Of a stretch of 64,000 bases of DNA, positions 1 through 7,887 are shown in pieces. Source of the DNA: Pseudomonas sp. S35 (GTDB taxonomy: Bacteria > Pseudomonadota > Gammaproteobacteria > Pseudomonadales > Pseudomonadaceae); assembly GCF_009866765.1 (NCBI RefSeq), contig NZ_CP019431.1, positions 4,588,001 through 4,652,000 on the forward strand. Direction: 5' to 3'. How positions within the stretch are numbered: position 1 is the first letter of the stretch; each line of letters opens with the position of its first letter. The position numbers and the translations under genes were made by a program. The notes below the pieces were generated by a model. The model did not search any database. It was not told the DNA's origin and was given only the letters and a program-made list of their open reading frames with translations.

Positions 1-252
1 GACCCGCTGCAGCGCCGCAACATCTGGTCGCCGCTGGAGATCCAGGGTGTGGAAAGCTTTGAGTCAGGCAGCGCGATCCTGCGCGCACGGTTCAAGACGG
101 CGCCGATCAAACAGTGGGAAGTGTCGCGGGCGTTCAACCTGTCGTTGAAACGGCATCTGGACGAGGCCGGGCTGGATCTGGCGACACCGCGCTTGAGTGT
201 GCAGGTGGTGACGGGGGCGTCCGGCGGGTTGGAAAAAAACAAGGAAGCTTGA
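1..252 (+). CDS. Mechanosensitive channel (MscS family), C-terminal fragment
   Basis: This is the 3' end of a gene that begins before the window; 83 codons are visible and the frame is open from base 1. The residues (DPLQRRNIWSPLEI near the start, then ARFKTAPIKQWEVSRAFN and a short tail ending in EKNKEA) resemble the cytoplasmic C-terminal domain of larger MscS-like channels of the YbiO type. Such channels open under hypo-osmotic membrane tension. The pore helices lie outside the window, so the call rests on the C-terminal domain alone. The gene converges on mbtH, with a palindromic REP-like hairpin in between. Confidence 0.6.
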   Translation, partial: DPLQRRNIWSPLEIQGVESFESGSAILRARFKTAPIKQWEVSRAFNLSLKRHLDEAGLDLATPRLSVQVVTGASGGLEKNKEA

Positions 253-290
253 AGGCATCGCACCCACCTTTGCTAAGCGGGCTTGTGGTA

Positions 291-328
291 GTGAGCGGGC
301 TTGTCGAATCGTCGCACCGCCCGCTCAC
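291..328. repeat. REP-like palindrome between convergent genes
   Basis: Perfect 10-bp inverted repeat GTGAGCGGGC/GCCCGCTCAC (291-300 and 319-328) with an 18-nt loop, preceded by a partial copy of the same AGCGGGCTTGT motif near 277. It matches the REP family seen at 48387 and 49121. It lies between the stops of the mscS-like gene and mbtH and could end transcription in both directions, although no T tract follows it. Confidence 0.6.
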
Positions 329-383
329 CACAACCAGCGTGATCGCCACATAACGCCTGATTACCAGACAAAAACCGCCGTAT

Positions 384-605
384 TCAGGCCAGTGCAGCGC
401 CGTCCATTTTCTGGCGCAGGCTCAACGGGCGCATGTCGGTCCAGGTTTCTTCGATGTAGGCCAGGCACTCTTTCTTCAAGCCGCTTTTGCCCACGGTGCG
501 CCAGCCTTCTGGCACGGCCTTGTAGTCGGGCCAAATGGAATACTGTTCTTCATGGTTGACCACTACCTGAAACTGGATGTCGTCGCGGTCAAATACTGAG
601 GTCAT
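384..605 (-). CDS. MbtH-like protein of the pyoverdine NRPS
   Basis: A 73-residue MbtH-family protein, a small cytoplasmic chaperone or activator that binds NRPS adenylation domains. The family signature is visible: [10 protein letters not shown], then [12 protein letters not shown] and the closing [11 protein letters not shown] chose the ATG at 603-605, preceded by GGAGAAC, because it gives the usual family length; the longer reading frame upstream has no family similarity. It is the orthologue of P. aeruginosa PA2412, which also lies beside pvdH. A PvdS-type promoter at 667-690 suggests it is expressed on its own under iron starvation. Confidence 0.93.
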   Translation of the reverse strand: MTSVFDRDDIQFQVVVNHEEQYSIWPDYKAVPEGWRTVGKSGLKKECLAYIEETWTDMRPLSLRQKMDGAALA

Positions 606-666
606 TGCTGTTCTCCATTGCTCAAAGGCTGGCTGCGCACCACGCGCAGCGCTGATATCTGTAGAA

Positions 667-690
667 ACGTACCAAACGGGCGAAAAATTA
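667..690 (-). promoter_or_regulatory. PvdS (iron-starvation) promoter of the mbtH-like gene
   Basis: On the minus strand the sequence reads TAATT, 16 nt, CGT, a one-base variant of the PvdS box TAAAT-N16-CGT. It lies 62 nt upstream of the mbtH-like start and overlaps the pvdH stop codon (688-690). The same TAATT variant occurs before pvdG, which supports it being a real variant in this strain. Confidence 0.6.
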
Positions 691-2100
691 GAGGCTGGCG
701 ACCGCTGCCGCCAGGGCCCGACCAAAGATTTCTGCCACGCGGTCGACTTCGGCCGCGGTGATCACCAGCGGTGGCAAGAAGCGCACTACGCTGCCGTGGC
801 GACCGCCCAGTTCCAGGATCAGGCCCCTCTTGAGGCATTCGCGCTGTACCAACGGCGCCAAATGGCGATGCACCGGTGGGTGGCCCTGGTAATCGAGGGT
901 GCCGTCCGGGTCCACCAACTCCACGCCGAGCATCAGCCCGCGCCCACGGATATCCCCCAGTTGCGCAAAGTCGCGCTGCAGGAGGCGCAGGTGTTCAACG
1001 AGGCGCTCACCCATCGCCGCCGCGTGGCCGGCCAAGTCGTGGTCCTTGAGGTAGCGCATCACCACCGAACCTGTGGCCATGGCCATCTGATTGCCACGGA
1101 ACGTCCCGGCATGGGCGCCCGGCAGCCAGGTGTCGAGCCAGTCGCGGTACACCACCACCGCCAGCGGCAGGCTGCCGCCGATGGCTTTGGACATCACCAC
1201 CACATCCGGAATGATGCCCGCGTGTTCAAAGGCGAACATTTTGCCAGTGCGGCCGAAACCGCTCTGGATCTCATCGACGATCAAGGCCACACCGGCCTGC
1301 TCAGTGATGCGACGCAGACCGCGCAGCCAGTCGAGGTCCGCAGGGATCACGCCGCCTTCGCCCTGCACCGCTTCGACAATCACCGCCGCCGGCAACAGCA
1401 CCCCGGCTTCCGGGTCATTGAGCAGGTTCTCCAGGTAATGCAGGTTGACCCGCACACCTTCCGCGCCGCCCAGGCCAAACGGGCAACGATAATCGTAGGG
1501 GTACGGCAGAAATTGCACGCCATTGCCGAGCAGCGCACCCAAGGGTTTCTTCGGCCCGAGGCTGCCCATCAGGCTCAATGCGCCCTGGCTCATGCCGTGA
1601 TAACCGCCCTGGAACGACAGCACCGTGCTGCGCCCGGTGGCCGTGCGCACCAGTTTCAACGCGGCTTCCACCGCGTCGGTGCCGGTAGGGCCGCAGAACT
1701 GGATTTTCGCTTCCCGCGCCAACTCCGCCGGCAACAGGCCAAACAGATCCTGTACGAACTGGTCCTTGACCGGGGTGGTCAGGTCAAGCGTGTGCAACGG
1801 CAACTCATCGCTCAGCACTTGCTGAATAGCTTCGATCACCGCCGGATGGTTATGCCCCAGCGCCAGGGTACCGGCACCGGCCAGGCAGTCGATGAACTGA
1901 CGGCCTTCCACGTCTTCCACGTAAATGCCCTTGGCGCGCTTGAGTGCCAGGGGAATGCGTCGCGGATAACTGCGGGCGTTGGATTCCTGCTGGCGCTGGC
2001 GAGCCAGCAAGGGAGTTTCGTCGAACTGGTAGAGCGTTTCCGCGGGTACCGGGCTGACATGCACCGGGGCGTCTTCGATACGGCTGGTAGCGACTGACAT
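688..2100 (-). CDS. pvdH: Diaminobutyrate--2-oxoglutarate aminotransferase PvdH
   Basis: A 470-residue class III PLP aminotransferase that makes L-2,4-diaminobutyrate from aspartate beta-semialdehyde. Dab is loaded by the last module of PvdL. Visible motifs are [12 protein letters not shown] near the N-terminus, the cofactor-binding region [12 protein letters not shown], and the PLP lysine in [12 protein letters not shown] (about residue 306). The start is the ATG at 2098-2100 (MSVATS), which follows a GGGACAGAG ribosome site; the longer frame adds 50 residues without family similarity. A consensus PvdS promoter lies 95 nt upstream. The mbtH-like gene follows on the same strand. Confidence 0.95.
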   Translation of the reverse strand: MSVATSRIEDAPVHVSPVPAETLYQFDETPLLARQRQQESNARSYPRRIPLALKRAKGIYVEDVEGRQFIDCLAGAGTLALGHNHPAVIEAIQQVLSDELPLHTLDLTTPVKDQFVQDLFGLLPAELAREAKIQFCGPTGTDAVEAALKLVRTATGRSTVLSFQGGYHGMSQGALSLMGSLGPKKPLGALLGNGVQFLPYPYDYRCPFGLGGAEGVRVNLHYLENLLNDPEAGVLLPAAVIVEAVQGEGGVIPADLDWLRGLRRITEQAGVALIVDEIQSGFGRTGKMFAFEHAGIIPDVVVMSKAIGGSLPLAVVVYRDWLDTWLPGAHAGTFRGNQMAMATGSVVMRYLKDHDLAGHAAAMGERLVEHLRLLQRDFAQLGDIRGRGLMLGVELVDPDGTLDYQGHPPVHRHLAPLVQRECLKRGLILELGGRHGSVVRFLPPLVITAAEVDRVAEIFGRALAAAVASL

Positions 2101-2194
2101 CTCTCTGTCCCTCAATACGCTGATAATGGTGACCAAACTGCCGATCCGTTGGCGTCTGGCCCAAGGGCATGCGCACGGATTTCCTGTTCTGGAA

Positions 2195-2218
2195 ACGCAC
2201 CAGCGTGAGGAGGATTTA
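2195..2218 (-). promoter_or_regulatory. PvdS (iron-starvation) promoter of pvdH
   Basis: On the minus strand TAAAT, exactly 16 nt, then CGT: a full match to the box bound by the extracytoplasmic sigma factor PvdS. It is 95 nt upstream of the pvdH ATG, in the short gap between pvdH and the amidase gene. Confidence 0.85.
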
Positions 2219-2240
2219 CTCCTCTGGTCGCGAAAAACGT

Positions 2241-3014
2241 TCAGCCACACAGCCCCAGGTACTTTTCATTCAGTGCGTACAAAATCGCGCAGGTCTCTGC
2301 ATCAAGCAGCCCACGGTAGTCCCGCGCGCGAAAGTGCATCTGAAACGCCCGTGTTCTTTGCTCGAAGCCCTGGCGATTTTTCGCCGGTGCATAGCCATAG
2401 CGCTGAAACGCCCGCTCCACCTCGACCTCCGGCGGCAGCCCCAGGTAAAACCGCCGCTGGTACATGGCCCGGGTGGCCTCATCGAACCACGCGCCGATCC
2501 CCGCCTCGAACAAGCGCCGCCAGGGCAGCCGGGGGCCTGGATCGCTCTTGCGCGTGTAGGCCACGTCGCAATGCCCGAGGATGTCCGTCGGCCCGATCTG
2601 CGGATAGCGCCCGAGCAGGTCGCGAAGCAGTGCAATCAGCACCTCGACCTGTTCCTCAGGGTACTCAGGAAAGGTGAACACGCCGCCGTCATCCCGGGCC
2701 AGGTTGACGATCTCGATGCCAATCGAGCGGCTATTGAGGTTATCCCGCCCGCCCCACTGGCTTACGCCGGCATGCCAGGCGCGCTTGTCTTCGTCGACCA
2801 AGCGAAACGCGCGCAATTCGTCATAACCGGCAGCGCGGTAACTGGCTTCATCAGGGTCGGGCAACAGATAGTGAGCACTGACCCCATCCTGGGTCAGGGT
2901 GCGCAGGGATACCGCAAAGGGGGCTGCGGTGTAGTGCAGAATCAACTGCCCAATGGGCTCGCCGTTGCGGCCATTGAAGCCTGCGGCAGGAAAACTGGTG
3001 TCGATGACCAACAT
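2241..3014 (-). CDS. N-acetylmuramoyl-L-alanine amidase, AmpDh3/AmiD type
   Basis: A 257-residue amidase that cleaves the bond between N-acetylmuramic acid and the stem peptide in peptidoglycan recycling or remodelling. The Amidase_2 fold occupies residues 1-165. Zinc ligands are recognisable as His27 (LILHYTA), His148 (GHCDVA) and Asp158 (DPGPRLPW). A C-terminal helical peptidoglycan-binding-like segment ends in AILYALNEKY, as in P. aeruginosa AmpDh3. I chose the ATG at 3012-3014 because AAAAGGACG precedes it at good spacing; the upstream TTG would overlap that ribosome site. No signal peptide or lipobox is visible, so its compartment is unclear. It is not related in function to the flanking pyoverdine genes. 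Confidence 0.85.
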   Translation of the reverse strand: MLVIDTSFPAAGFNGRNGEPIGQLILHYTAAPFAVSLRTLTQDGVSAHYLLPDPDEASYRAAGYDELRAFRLVDEDKRAWHAGVSQWGGRDNLNSRSIGIEIVNLARDDGGVFTFPEYPEEQVEVLIALLRDLLGRYPQIGPTDILGHCDVAYTRKSDPGPRLPWRRLFEAGIGAWFDEATRAMYQRRFYLGLPPEVEVERAFQRYGYAPAKNRQGFEQRTRAFQMHFRARDYRGLLDAETCAILYALNEKYLGLCG

Positions 3015-3064
3015 AAGAACCGTCCTTTTCAATACAGGCCGAGTCTTTCGGCCCGTTCAAGCGC

Positions 3065-3112
3065 AAAAAAATTACCGCCATCCTGAAGGTTTGAACGTCA
3101 GGACGGCGGTAA
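3065..3112 (-). terminator. Intrinsic terminator of the dsbRS operon
   Basis: A 15-bp stem (TTACCGCCATCCTGA against TCAGGACGGCGGTAA, one G-T pair) is followed on the minus strand by a run of seven T. It lies just after the histidine kinase stop codon and before the amidase start, so it separates the two transcription units. Confidence 0.88.
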
Positions 3113-3138
3113 CTATCTGGCACTTGAAAGAACGCTGA

Positions 3139-4461
3139 TCAGCGTCGCAGCGGCATCCCCAGGTCGACACGCAGCCCATCCGCCTGGCTGTCGAACTTCA
3201 GCGAGCACGAGCAACGCTGCACAATCGCCTGCACAATCGCCAGGCCCAGGCCACAGCCTTCGCTGCTGCCGTTGCGCCAGAAGCGTTGGGTCAGGTATTG
3301 CAGGTCCTCGCTGGAAATCTGTTTACCGTGGTCACGTACGCGAAACACCACCTGGCCGGCGCCGGTCAACACACTGAGTTCTACGCGGGTGTCTGCCGGG
3401 GTATGGCGCAGGGCGTTGTCCAGCAGGTTGCGCAAGGCGGCAACCGCCAGCCCCACAGGCATGTCCACCGGGGCATCGCAGAGGTTGTCCGGCAGGATCA
3501 AGTCGATACGTGAGTTATCGCCGGCATTGGCATCCTGGATCGCCAACCGTGCGACCTCCTCGGCACTGGACTGCACGCCATCGTCAAACGACAGGCTGCC
3601 TTCCACCCGCGCCAGCAACAGCAATTGCTCCAGGGTCCGGTGCAGGCGGTCGGCGCCTTCCTCGGCATGGGCCAGGGACTGGTCGCGGGCCGCGCCTTCG
3701 GTCATGCGCGCAACTTGCAGATGGGTCTTGATCGCCGTCAGCGGGCTGCGCAGTTCATGGGCAGCATCGCCGGTCAGGCGGCGCTCACGCTCGATGGTCT
3801 TGGCGATGCGCTGCAACAGTTGGTTCTGGGTGTCGAGCAGCGGCTTGAGCTCGCTGGGCAGCGGGTGGATCTGCAGCGGTTCGAGAGAATCGGCACTGCG
3901 CCGCATCAGCGCATCACGCATGCGATTGAGCGGCAGCAGGCTCTGGCCGATGCCCAGCCACAGCAGGCACAGGCAACCGAGCATGGCCACACCCACCGGC
4001 ACCGACGCCGCCAGCAGGATCGACATGTTCAGCGCTTCACGCTCCACCTGGCGGTCAGCGGTGGTAATCAACAGGTCGCCACGGGACAGGGTGAAGCTGC
4101 GCCAGCCCACGCCGTCGATCATCTGGTCACGAAAGCCACTGCGCTGCGACTCCAGGCCCTGGTCTGGCGTAGTGTGGCTGCGCGCCAGGATTTCCCCGCG
4201 CAACGAACTGACCTGGCAGGCCATGCCGCCGGGCACGTGCAGTTGCTCGGCACTGAAATGCGCGCCGCCGCTGACGCTGGCCAGACCCGGCATCTGCTCG
4301 GTCAGCCCCGCCACCATGCGCGCCGAAGCCACCAGGCGCTGGTCGAGGGAAAACATCATTTGGTTGCGCAGGTCGTTGAGCATCCAGGCTGCCGCCAGGG
4401 CCCAGATCAACACGAATGCGGCGCCGAGCTTGAAGGTCAGGCGCAGGCGCAGGCTTTTCAC
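3139..4461 (-). CDS. dsbS: Sensor histidine kinase, DsbS-like
   Basis: A 440-residue membrane histidine kinase. It has a first transmembrane helix at about residues 12-28, a periplasmic domain to about 148, a second helix at about 148-172, a HAMP-like linker, a HisKA helix with phospho-acceptor His235 (GDAAHELRSPLTA) and an ATPase domain (N box RNLLDNALRHTP, G box GCGLGLAIVQ). The GTG start overlaps the regulator's TGA stop, so the two are translationally coupled. The layout beside a divergent dsbD-dsbE-dsbG operon matches P. aeruginosa DsbRS, where the kinase responds to copper; applying copper sensing here is inference. A cysteine lies in the periplasmic part (MACQV). Confidence 0.82.
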   Translation of the reverse strand: MKSLRLRLTFKLGAAFVLIWALAAAWMLNDLRNQMMFSLDQRLVASARMVAGLTEQMPGLASVSGGAHFSAEQLHVPGGMACQVSSLRGEILARSHTTPDQGLESQRSGFRDQMIDGVGWRSFTLSRGDLLITTADRQVEREALNMSILLAASVPVGVAMLGCLCLLWLGIGQSLLPLNRMRDALMRRSADSLEPLQIHPLPSELKPLLDTQNQLLQRIAKTIERERRLTGDAAHELRSPLTAIKTHLQVARMTEGAARDQSLAHAEEGADRLHRTLEQLLLLARVEGSLSFDDGVQSSAEEVARLAIQDANAGDNSRIDLILPDNLCDAPVDMPVGLAVAALRNLLDNALRHTPADTRVELSVLTGAGQVVFRVRDHGKQISSEDLQYLTQRFWRNGSSEGCGLGLAIVQAIVQRCSCSLKFDSQADGLRVDLGMPLRR

Positions 4462-5138
4462 GAAACGCTCTCTCCATCATCCGCCGGCCCCAGGCGATAG
4501 CCCAGGCCACGCACGGTCTCGACGATGCCGTTGCCCAATTTGCGCCGCAGGTGATGGATATGCACGTTGAGGGCGTTACTCTCCAACTCATCATTGAAGC
4601 CGTAGACGCTGTCCTTGAGCTGCTCGCTGGACAGCACTCGGCCCTTGTTGTGCAGCAGCGCCTGCAGCAGCGCCTGCTCGCGCCGGGACAAATCCACCGG
4701 CTGGCCGCCGAGCAGGGTTTCGCGGCTGCTGGGGTCATAGGTCAACCGGCCGTGTTCGATCAGGTTGACGCTGCGCCCCGCCATCCGCCGCAGCAGGGTT
4801 TGCAGGCGTGCGGCCAATTCGCGCAAGTCGAAAGGTTTGAGCAGGTAGTCATCGGCACCGGCTTGCAGGCCGTCGACGCGGTTGGTCACCGAATCCCGTG
4901 CGGTGAGGATCAGCACCGGAATCTCCAGGCCCTGGCTGCGCAACTGTTGCAGCAGCTTGAGGCCGTCTTCGTCGGGCAAGCCAAGGTCGAGCACCATGAT
5001 GTCGAAGGTCGCCGCCTTGAGCATCGCGCGCGCGGCAGCCGCCGTGGCCACGCGCTCGACCGTAAAGCCCTGGGCGGTGAGGCCGGCCACGATGCCGCTG
5101 GCGATCAGTTCGTCGTCTTCGCAGACCAGTACGTGCAT
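4458..5138 (-). CDS. dsbR: OmpR-family response regulator, DsbR-like
   Basis: A 226-residue regulator with a receiver domain (acidic pocket CEDDE, phospho-Asp51 in MVLDLGLPDEDG, conserved Lys in LLKPFDLRE) and a winged-helix DNA-binding domain (about residues 125-220, ending LRRKLGNGIVETVRGLGYRL). The ATG at 5136-5138 follows AAGGG. It is transcribed away from dsbD and overlaps the kinase gene by 4 nt. GATTAA/TTAATC repeats in the shared promoter gap, spaced by 11 bp like OmpR/PmrA sites, are likely its binding sites. By family it should control both its own operon and dsbDEG. Confidence 0.85.
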   Translation of the reverse strand: MHVLVCEDDELIASGIVAGLTAQGFTVERVATAAAARAMLKAATFDIMVLDLGLPDEDGLKLLQQLRSQGLEIPVLILTARDSVTNRVDGLQAGADDYLLKPFDLRELAARLQTLLRRMAGRSVNLIEHGRLTYDPSSRETLLGGQPVDLSRREQALLQALLHNKGRVLSSEQLKDSVYGFNDELESNALNVHIHHLRRKLGNGIVETVRGLGYRLGPADDGESVS

Positions 5139-5164
5139 GGTGAACCCTTCATGAAAGATGGGGT

Positions 5165-5268
5165 GATTAAAGGTGCAGCGGATTAAGCGCAGATTATGCC
5201 GTGAAAAGAGGCAAGCTCAGATATTCCCTACACTTTAGAATAGCGCCGGGTTAATCATCGGTTAATCA
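5165..5268. promoter_or_regulatory. Candidate DsbR operators in the dsbR-dsbD divergent promoter
   Basis: Two clusters of the same hexamer face opposite ways. GATTAA occurs at 5165 and 5181 with GATTAT at 5192; the last two are 11 bp apart. On the dsbD side GGTTAATCA occurs twice, at 5249 and 5260, again exactly 11 bp apart, and TTAATC is the complement of GATTAA. Tandem half-sites one helical turn apart are typical of OmpR/PmrA-type regulators. The regulator assignment is inferred from adjacency. Confidence 0.6.
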
Positions 5269-5314
5269 ACGCCACACATTGTGTGCCTCACTTGCATCGA
5301 ACTAAGGCTTGACC

Positions 5315-7042
5315 ATGCGGCATCTGTTTACCTTTCTGCTGGTGTTATTCGCGGGGTTCGCCCAGGCCGCGCCGGGCAACCCCTTTGAGACCAAACCCGA
5401 TTTCCTCCCGGTGGGCATGGCCTTCACCTTTACCTCCGAGCGCCTGGAATCCGGTGAAACACAGCTGTATTGGCAGATTGCCGACGGTTATTACCTGTAC
5501 AAACAGCGCATGAAGTTCGACGGCCTCGCCGAACAACCCGTGCTCCCCCAAGGCGAAGCCCACAGCGACGAGTTCTTTGGCGAGCAGCAAGTGTATCGCC
5601 AGGGCCTGGAGGTGAAGCTCCCCGCAGGTGTCACCGGCAAGGTCAAGCTGGGCTGGCAGGGCTGCGCCGACGCGGGCCTGTGCTACCCGCCGCAGTCGAT
5701 CACCGTAGACATGGGTGGCAACCCGGCCGTTGCAGCGACCGCCGAGGCCCAGGACCAGAGCCTGGCCAGCGGCCTGCAACAGCGCAGCCTGGGCTGGAGC
5801 CTGCTGGTGTTCTTTGGCCTGGGCCTGCTCCTGGCGTTTGCGCCGTGTTCGTTGCCGATGCTGCCGATCCTCGCCGGCCTGGTCGTGGGCAGCGGCGCCA
5901 GCCCGCGTCGCGGCTTCGCCTTGGCCAGCAGCTACGTGGTGTGCATGGCGCTGGTATACGCCGCGCTGGGTGTTTTGGCCGCATTGCTGGGCGCCAATCT
6001 CGCCGCCCTGCTGCAAACGCCGTGGATCCTCGGTAGCTTCGCCGCACTGTTTGTCATTCTCGCCCTGCCGATGTTCGGCTTTTTTGAACTGCAACTGCCG
6101 GCCTTCCTGCGTGATCGCCTGGACAACGTCAGCCGCCAGCAAAGCGGCGGCAGCCTGGTGGGTGCCGGTATTCTCGGCGCCTTGTCCGGCCTGCTGGTCG
6201 GCCCGTGCATGACCGCGCCCCTGGCCGGCGCGCTGCTGTACATCGCCCAGAGCGGCAATGCGCTGCACGGGGGCTTGATCCTCTTCGCCATGGGGATCGG
6301 CATCGGCATTCCATTGCTGCTGCTGGTGACGGTAGGCAACCGCTTCCTGCCCAAGCCGGGCACGTGGATGAATGTGCTCAAGGGCATCTTCGGCTTCCTG
6401 TTCCTCGCCACGGCCGTATTGATGATTCGCCCCGTAGTCGACGAAAGCCTGTGGCTCGGTTTGTGGGGCGGGCTGGCGTTGGTGATGGCTTACTGCGGCT
6501 GGACACTGGCCCGCGAGTACGGCCTGGCGGCCAAGGTCTTCGGTGCCGGCGCCCTGGTGCTGGGCCTGTGGGGCGCAGTGCTGGTGGTGGGTGCGGCCGG
6601 TGGCAGCGACGACCTGTGGCAACCGTTGAAGGTGTACAGCGGCACACAGGTCACTGGCGCGCCCACCGCCCACGACGCCTTCATGACCATCAATGACCCC
6701 GCCGTGCTGCAAAACCAACTCGACAGCGCCAAGGCCCAGGGCCAATGGGTGCTGGTGGACTACTACGCTGACTGGTGCGTGTCGTGCAAGATCATGGAGA
6801 AACAGGTGTTCGGCCAACCCGAAGTCCTCGACGCCCTGAAAGACGTACGCCTGCTGCGCCTGGACGTCACTGCCGACAACGCCGCCAGCCGCGAGCTGCT
6901 GGGTCGCTACAAAGTACCGGGGCCACCGAGCTTCGTCTGGATCGGCCCTGACGGCGAAGAACGCCGCGCCCAGCGCATCACCGGCGAAGTAAACGCCGCC
7001 GCCTTCCTGCAACGCTGGACCCAAGCCCGGGACGCTCTCTGA
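5315..7042 (+). CDS. dsbD: Thiol:disulfide interchange protein DsbD
   Basis: A 575-residue inner-membrane reductase that carries electrons from cytoplasmic thioredoxin to periplasmic partners. A signal peptide (about residues 1-18, ending FAQAA) is followed by the periplasmic alpha domain with its cysteine pair (CADAGLCYP). The membrane beta domain has one cysteine in FAPCSLPMLP and its partner in GPCMTAPLAG. The C-terminal thioredoxin-like gamma domain has CVSC at residues 488-491 (YYADWCVSCK). I chose the ATG at 5315, 8 nt after AAGG, over a TTG two codons earlier. The TGA stop overlaps the next ATG. It heads the dsbD-dsbE-dsbG operon, divergent from dsbRS. Confidence 0.93.
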   Translation: MRHLFTFLLVLFAGFAQAAPGNPFETKPDFLPVGMAFTFTSERLESGETQLYWQIADGYYLYKQRMKFDGLAEQPVLPQGEAHSDEFFGEQQVYRQGLEVKLPAGVTGKVKLGWQGCADAGLCYPPQSITVDMGGNPAVAATAEAQDQSLASGLQQRSLGWSLLVFFGLGLLLAFAPCSLPMLPILAGLVVGSGASPRRGFALASSYVVCMALVYAALGVLAALLGANLAALLQTPWILGSFAALFVILALPMFGFFELQLPAFLRDRLDNVSRQQSGGSLVGAGILGALSGLLVGPCMTAPLAGALLYIAQSGNALHGGLILFAMGIGIGIPLLLLVTVGNRFLPKPGTWMNVLKGIFGFLFLATAVLMIRPVVDESLWLGLWGGLALVMAYCGWTLAREYGLAAKVFGAGALVLGLWGAVLVVGAAGGSDDLWQPLKVYSGTQVTGAPTAHDAFMTINDPAVLQNQLDSAKAQGQWVLVDYYADWCVSCKIMEKQVFGQPEVLDALKDVRLLRLDVTADNAASRELLGRYKVPGPPSFVWIGPDGEERRAQRITGEVNAAAFLQRWTQARDAL

Positions 7043-7887
7043 TGCTGACCCTGACCATCGGCACCTTCGCCATCGCGCTGAATCACATTCTGCTGATCAG
7101 CGCGCTGATTCTCGCCACCCTGGTGGGCTGGCGCGTGGCCAAGCGTGGCGGTGAGAACCCGGAATCGGTGCTGTTCAGCCTGTTCCTGCTGGGCATGCTC
7201 GCGGCGCGCATCAGCTTTGTGCTGATGTACTGGCGTTACTACAGCAGCGACTGGCTGCAGATGGTCGACCTGCGCGACGGCGGCTTTCTCGCCTGGCCCG
7301 GCATCATCGCCCTGATCCTCGGTGCACTGGCCTACGGCTGGCGTCGCCCGGCGCTGCGCAAGCCGCTGAGCGCCGGGGTCATCACTGGCCTGGTGTTCTG
7401 GGGCATGACCAGCCTGGCCCTCAACCTCTATGACAAAGGCACCCAACTGCCGCAGATCACCTTGCGCAATGCCGACGGCCAGGAAGTGCAACTGACCGAC
7501 TACAAGGGCGGCCCGCTGGTCATCAACCTGTGGGCCACCTGGTGCCCGCCGTGTCGCCGGGAAATGCCGGTGCTGGAGCGCGCGCAACATCAACGCCCCG
7601 ACGTCACCTTCCTGTTCGTCAACCAGGCCGAAAGCATGCAAAGCGTCAGCACTTACCTGGCCACCCAGGGCCTGACCCTCGACAACGTATTGTTCGACGC
7701 CAGCGGCCGTCTCGGCCAGGCCGTGGGCTCCATGGCCTTGCCGACCACGTTGTTCTATACAGCCGACGGGCGCCTGGTCAACAGCCACCTGGGCGAGTTG
7801 TCCCAGGCCAGCCTGGCCCGCGCCATGGAACCCTTCGACACCGCCCCTCAAAGGAAACCGACATGCCAAGCCTCCGCCACCTGCTGA
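7042..7887 (+). CDS. dsbE: Membrane-anchored TlpA/DsbE-type thioredoxin
   Basis: A 281-residue protein. Residues 1-130 form about four hydrophobic helices, including FSLFLLGMLAARISFVLMYW, and resemble the multi-helix region of prolipoprotein diacylglyceryl transferase rather than the single anchor of classical DsbE/CcmG. Residues 135-270 are a TlpA-like thioredoxin fold with active site WCPPC (Cys168, Cys171). It probably acts as a periplasmic reductant fed by DsbD. The start overlaps the dsbD stop (TGATG), and the 3' end overlaps dsbG by 25 nt, so all three are coupled. The final residues (QRKPTCQASATC) are encoded within that overlap. No cytochrome c maturation genes lie nearby, which argues for a stress-related role. 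Confidence 0.82.
   Translation: MLTLTIGTFAIALNHILLISALILATLVGWRVAKRGGENPESVLFSLFLLGMLAARISFVLMYWRYYSSDWLQMVDLRDGGFLAWPGIIALILGALAYGWRRPALRKPLSAGVITGLVFWGMTSLALNLYDKGTQLPQITLRNADGQEVQLTDYKGGPLVINLWATWCPPCRREMPVLERAQHQRPDVTFLFVNQAESMQSVSTYLATQGLTLDNVLFDASGRLGQAVGSMALPTTLFYTADGRLVNSHLGELSQASLARAMEPFDTAPQRKPTCQASATC

Noticed and set aside
577..2097. 506-codon plus-strand frame opposite pvdH
   Set aside because: It is an antisense frame of pvdH with shadow composition; pvdH has clear aminotransferase motifs and a PvdS promoter.
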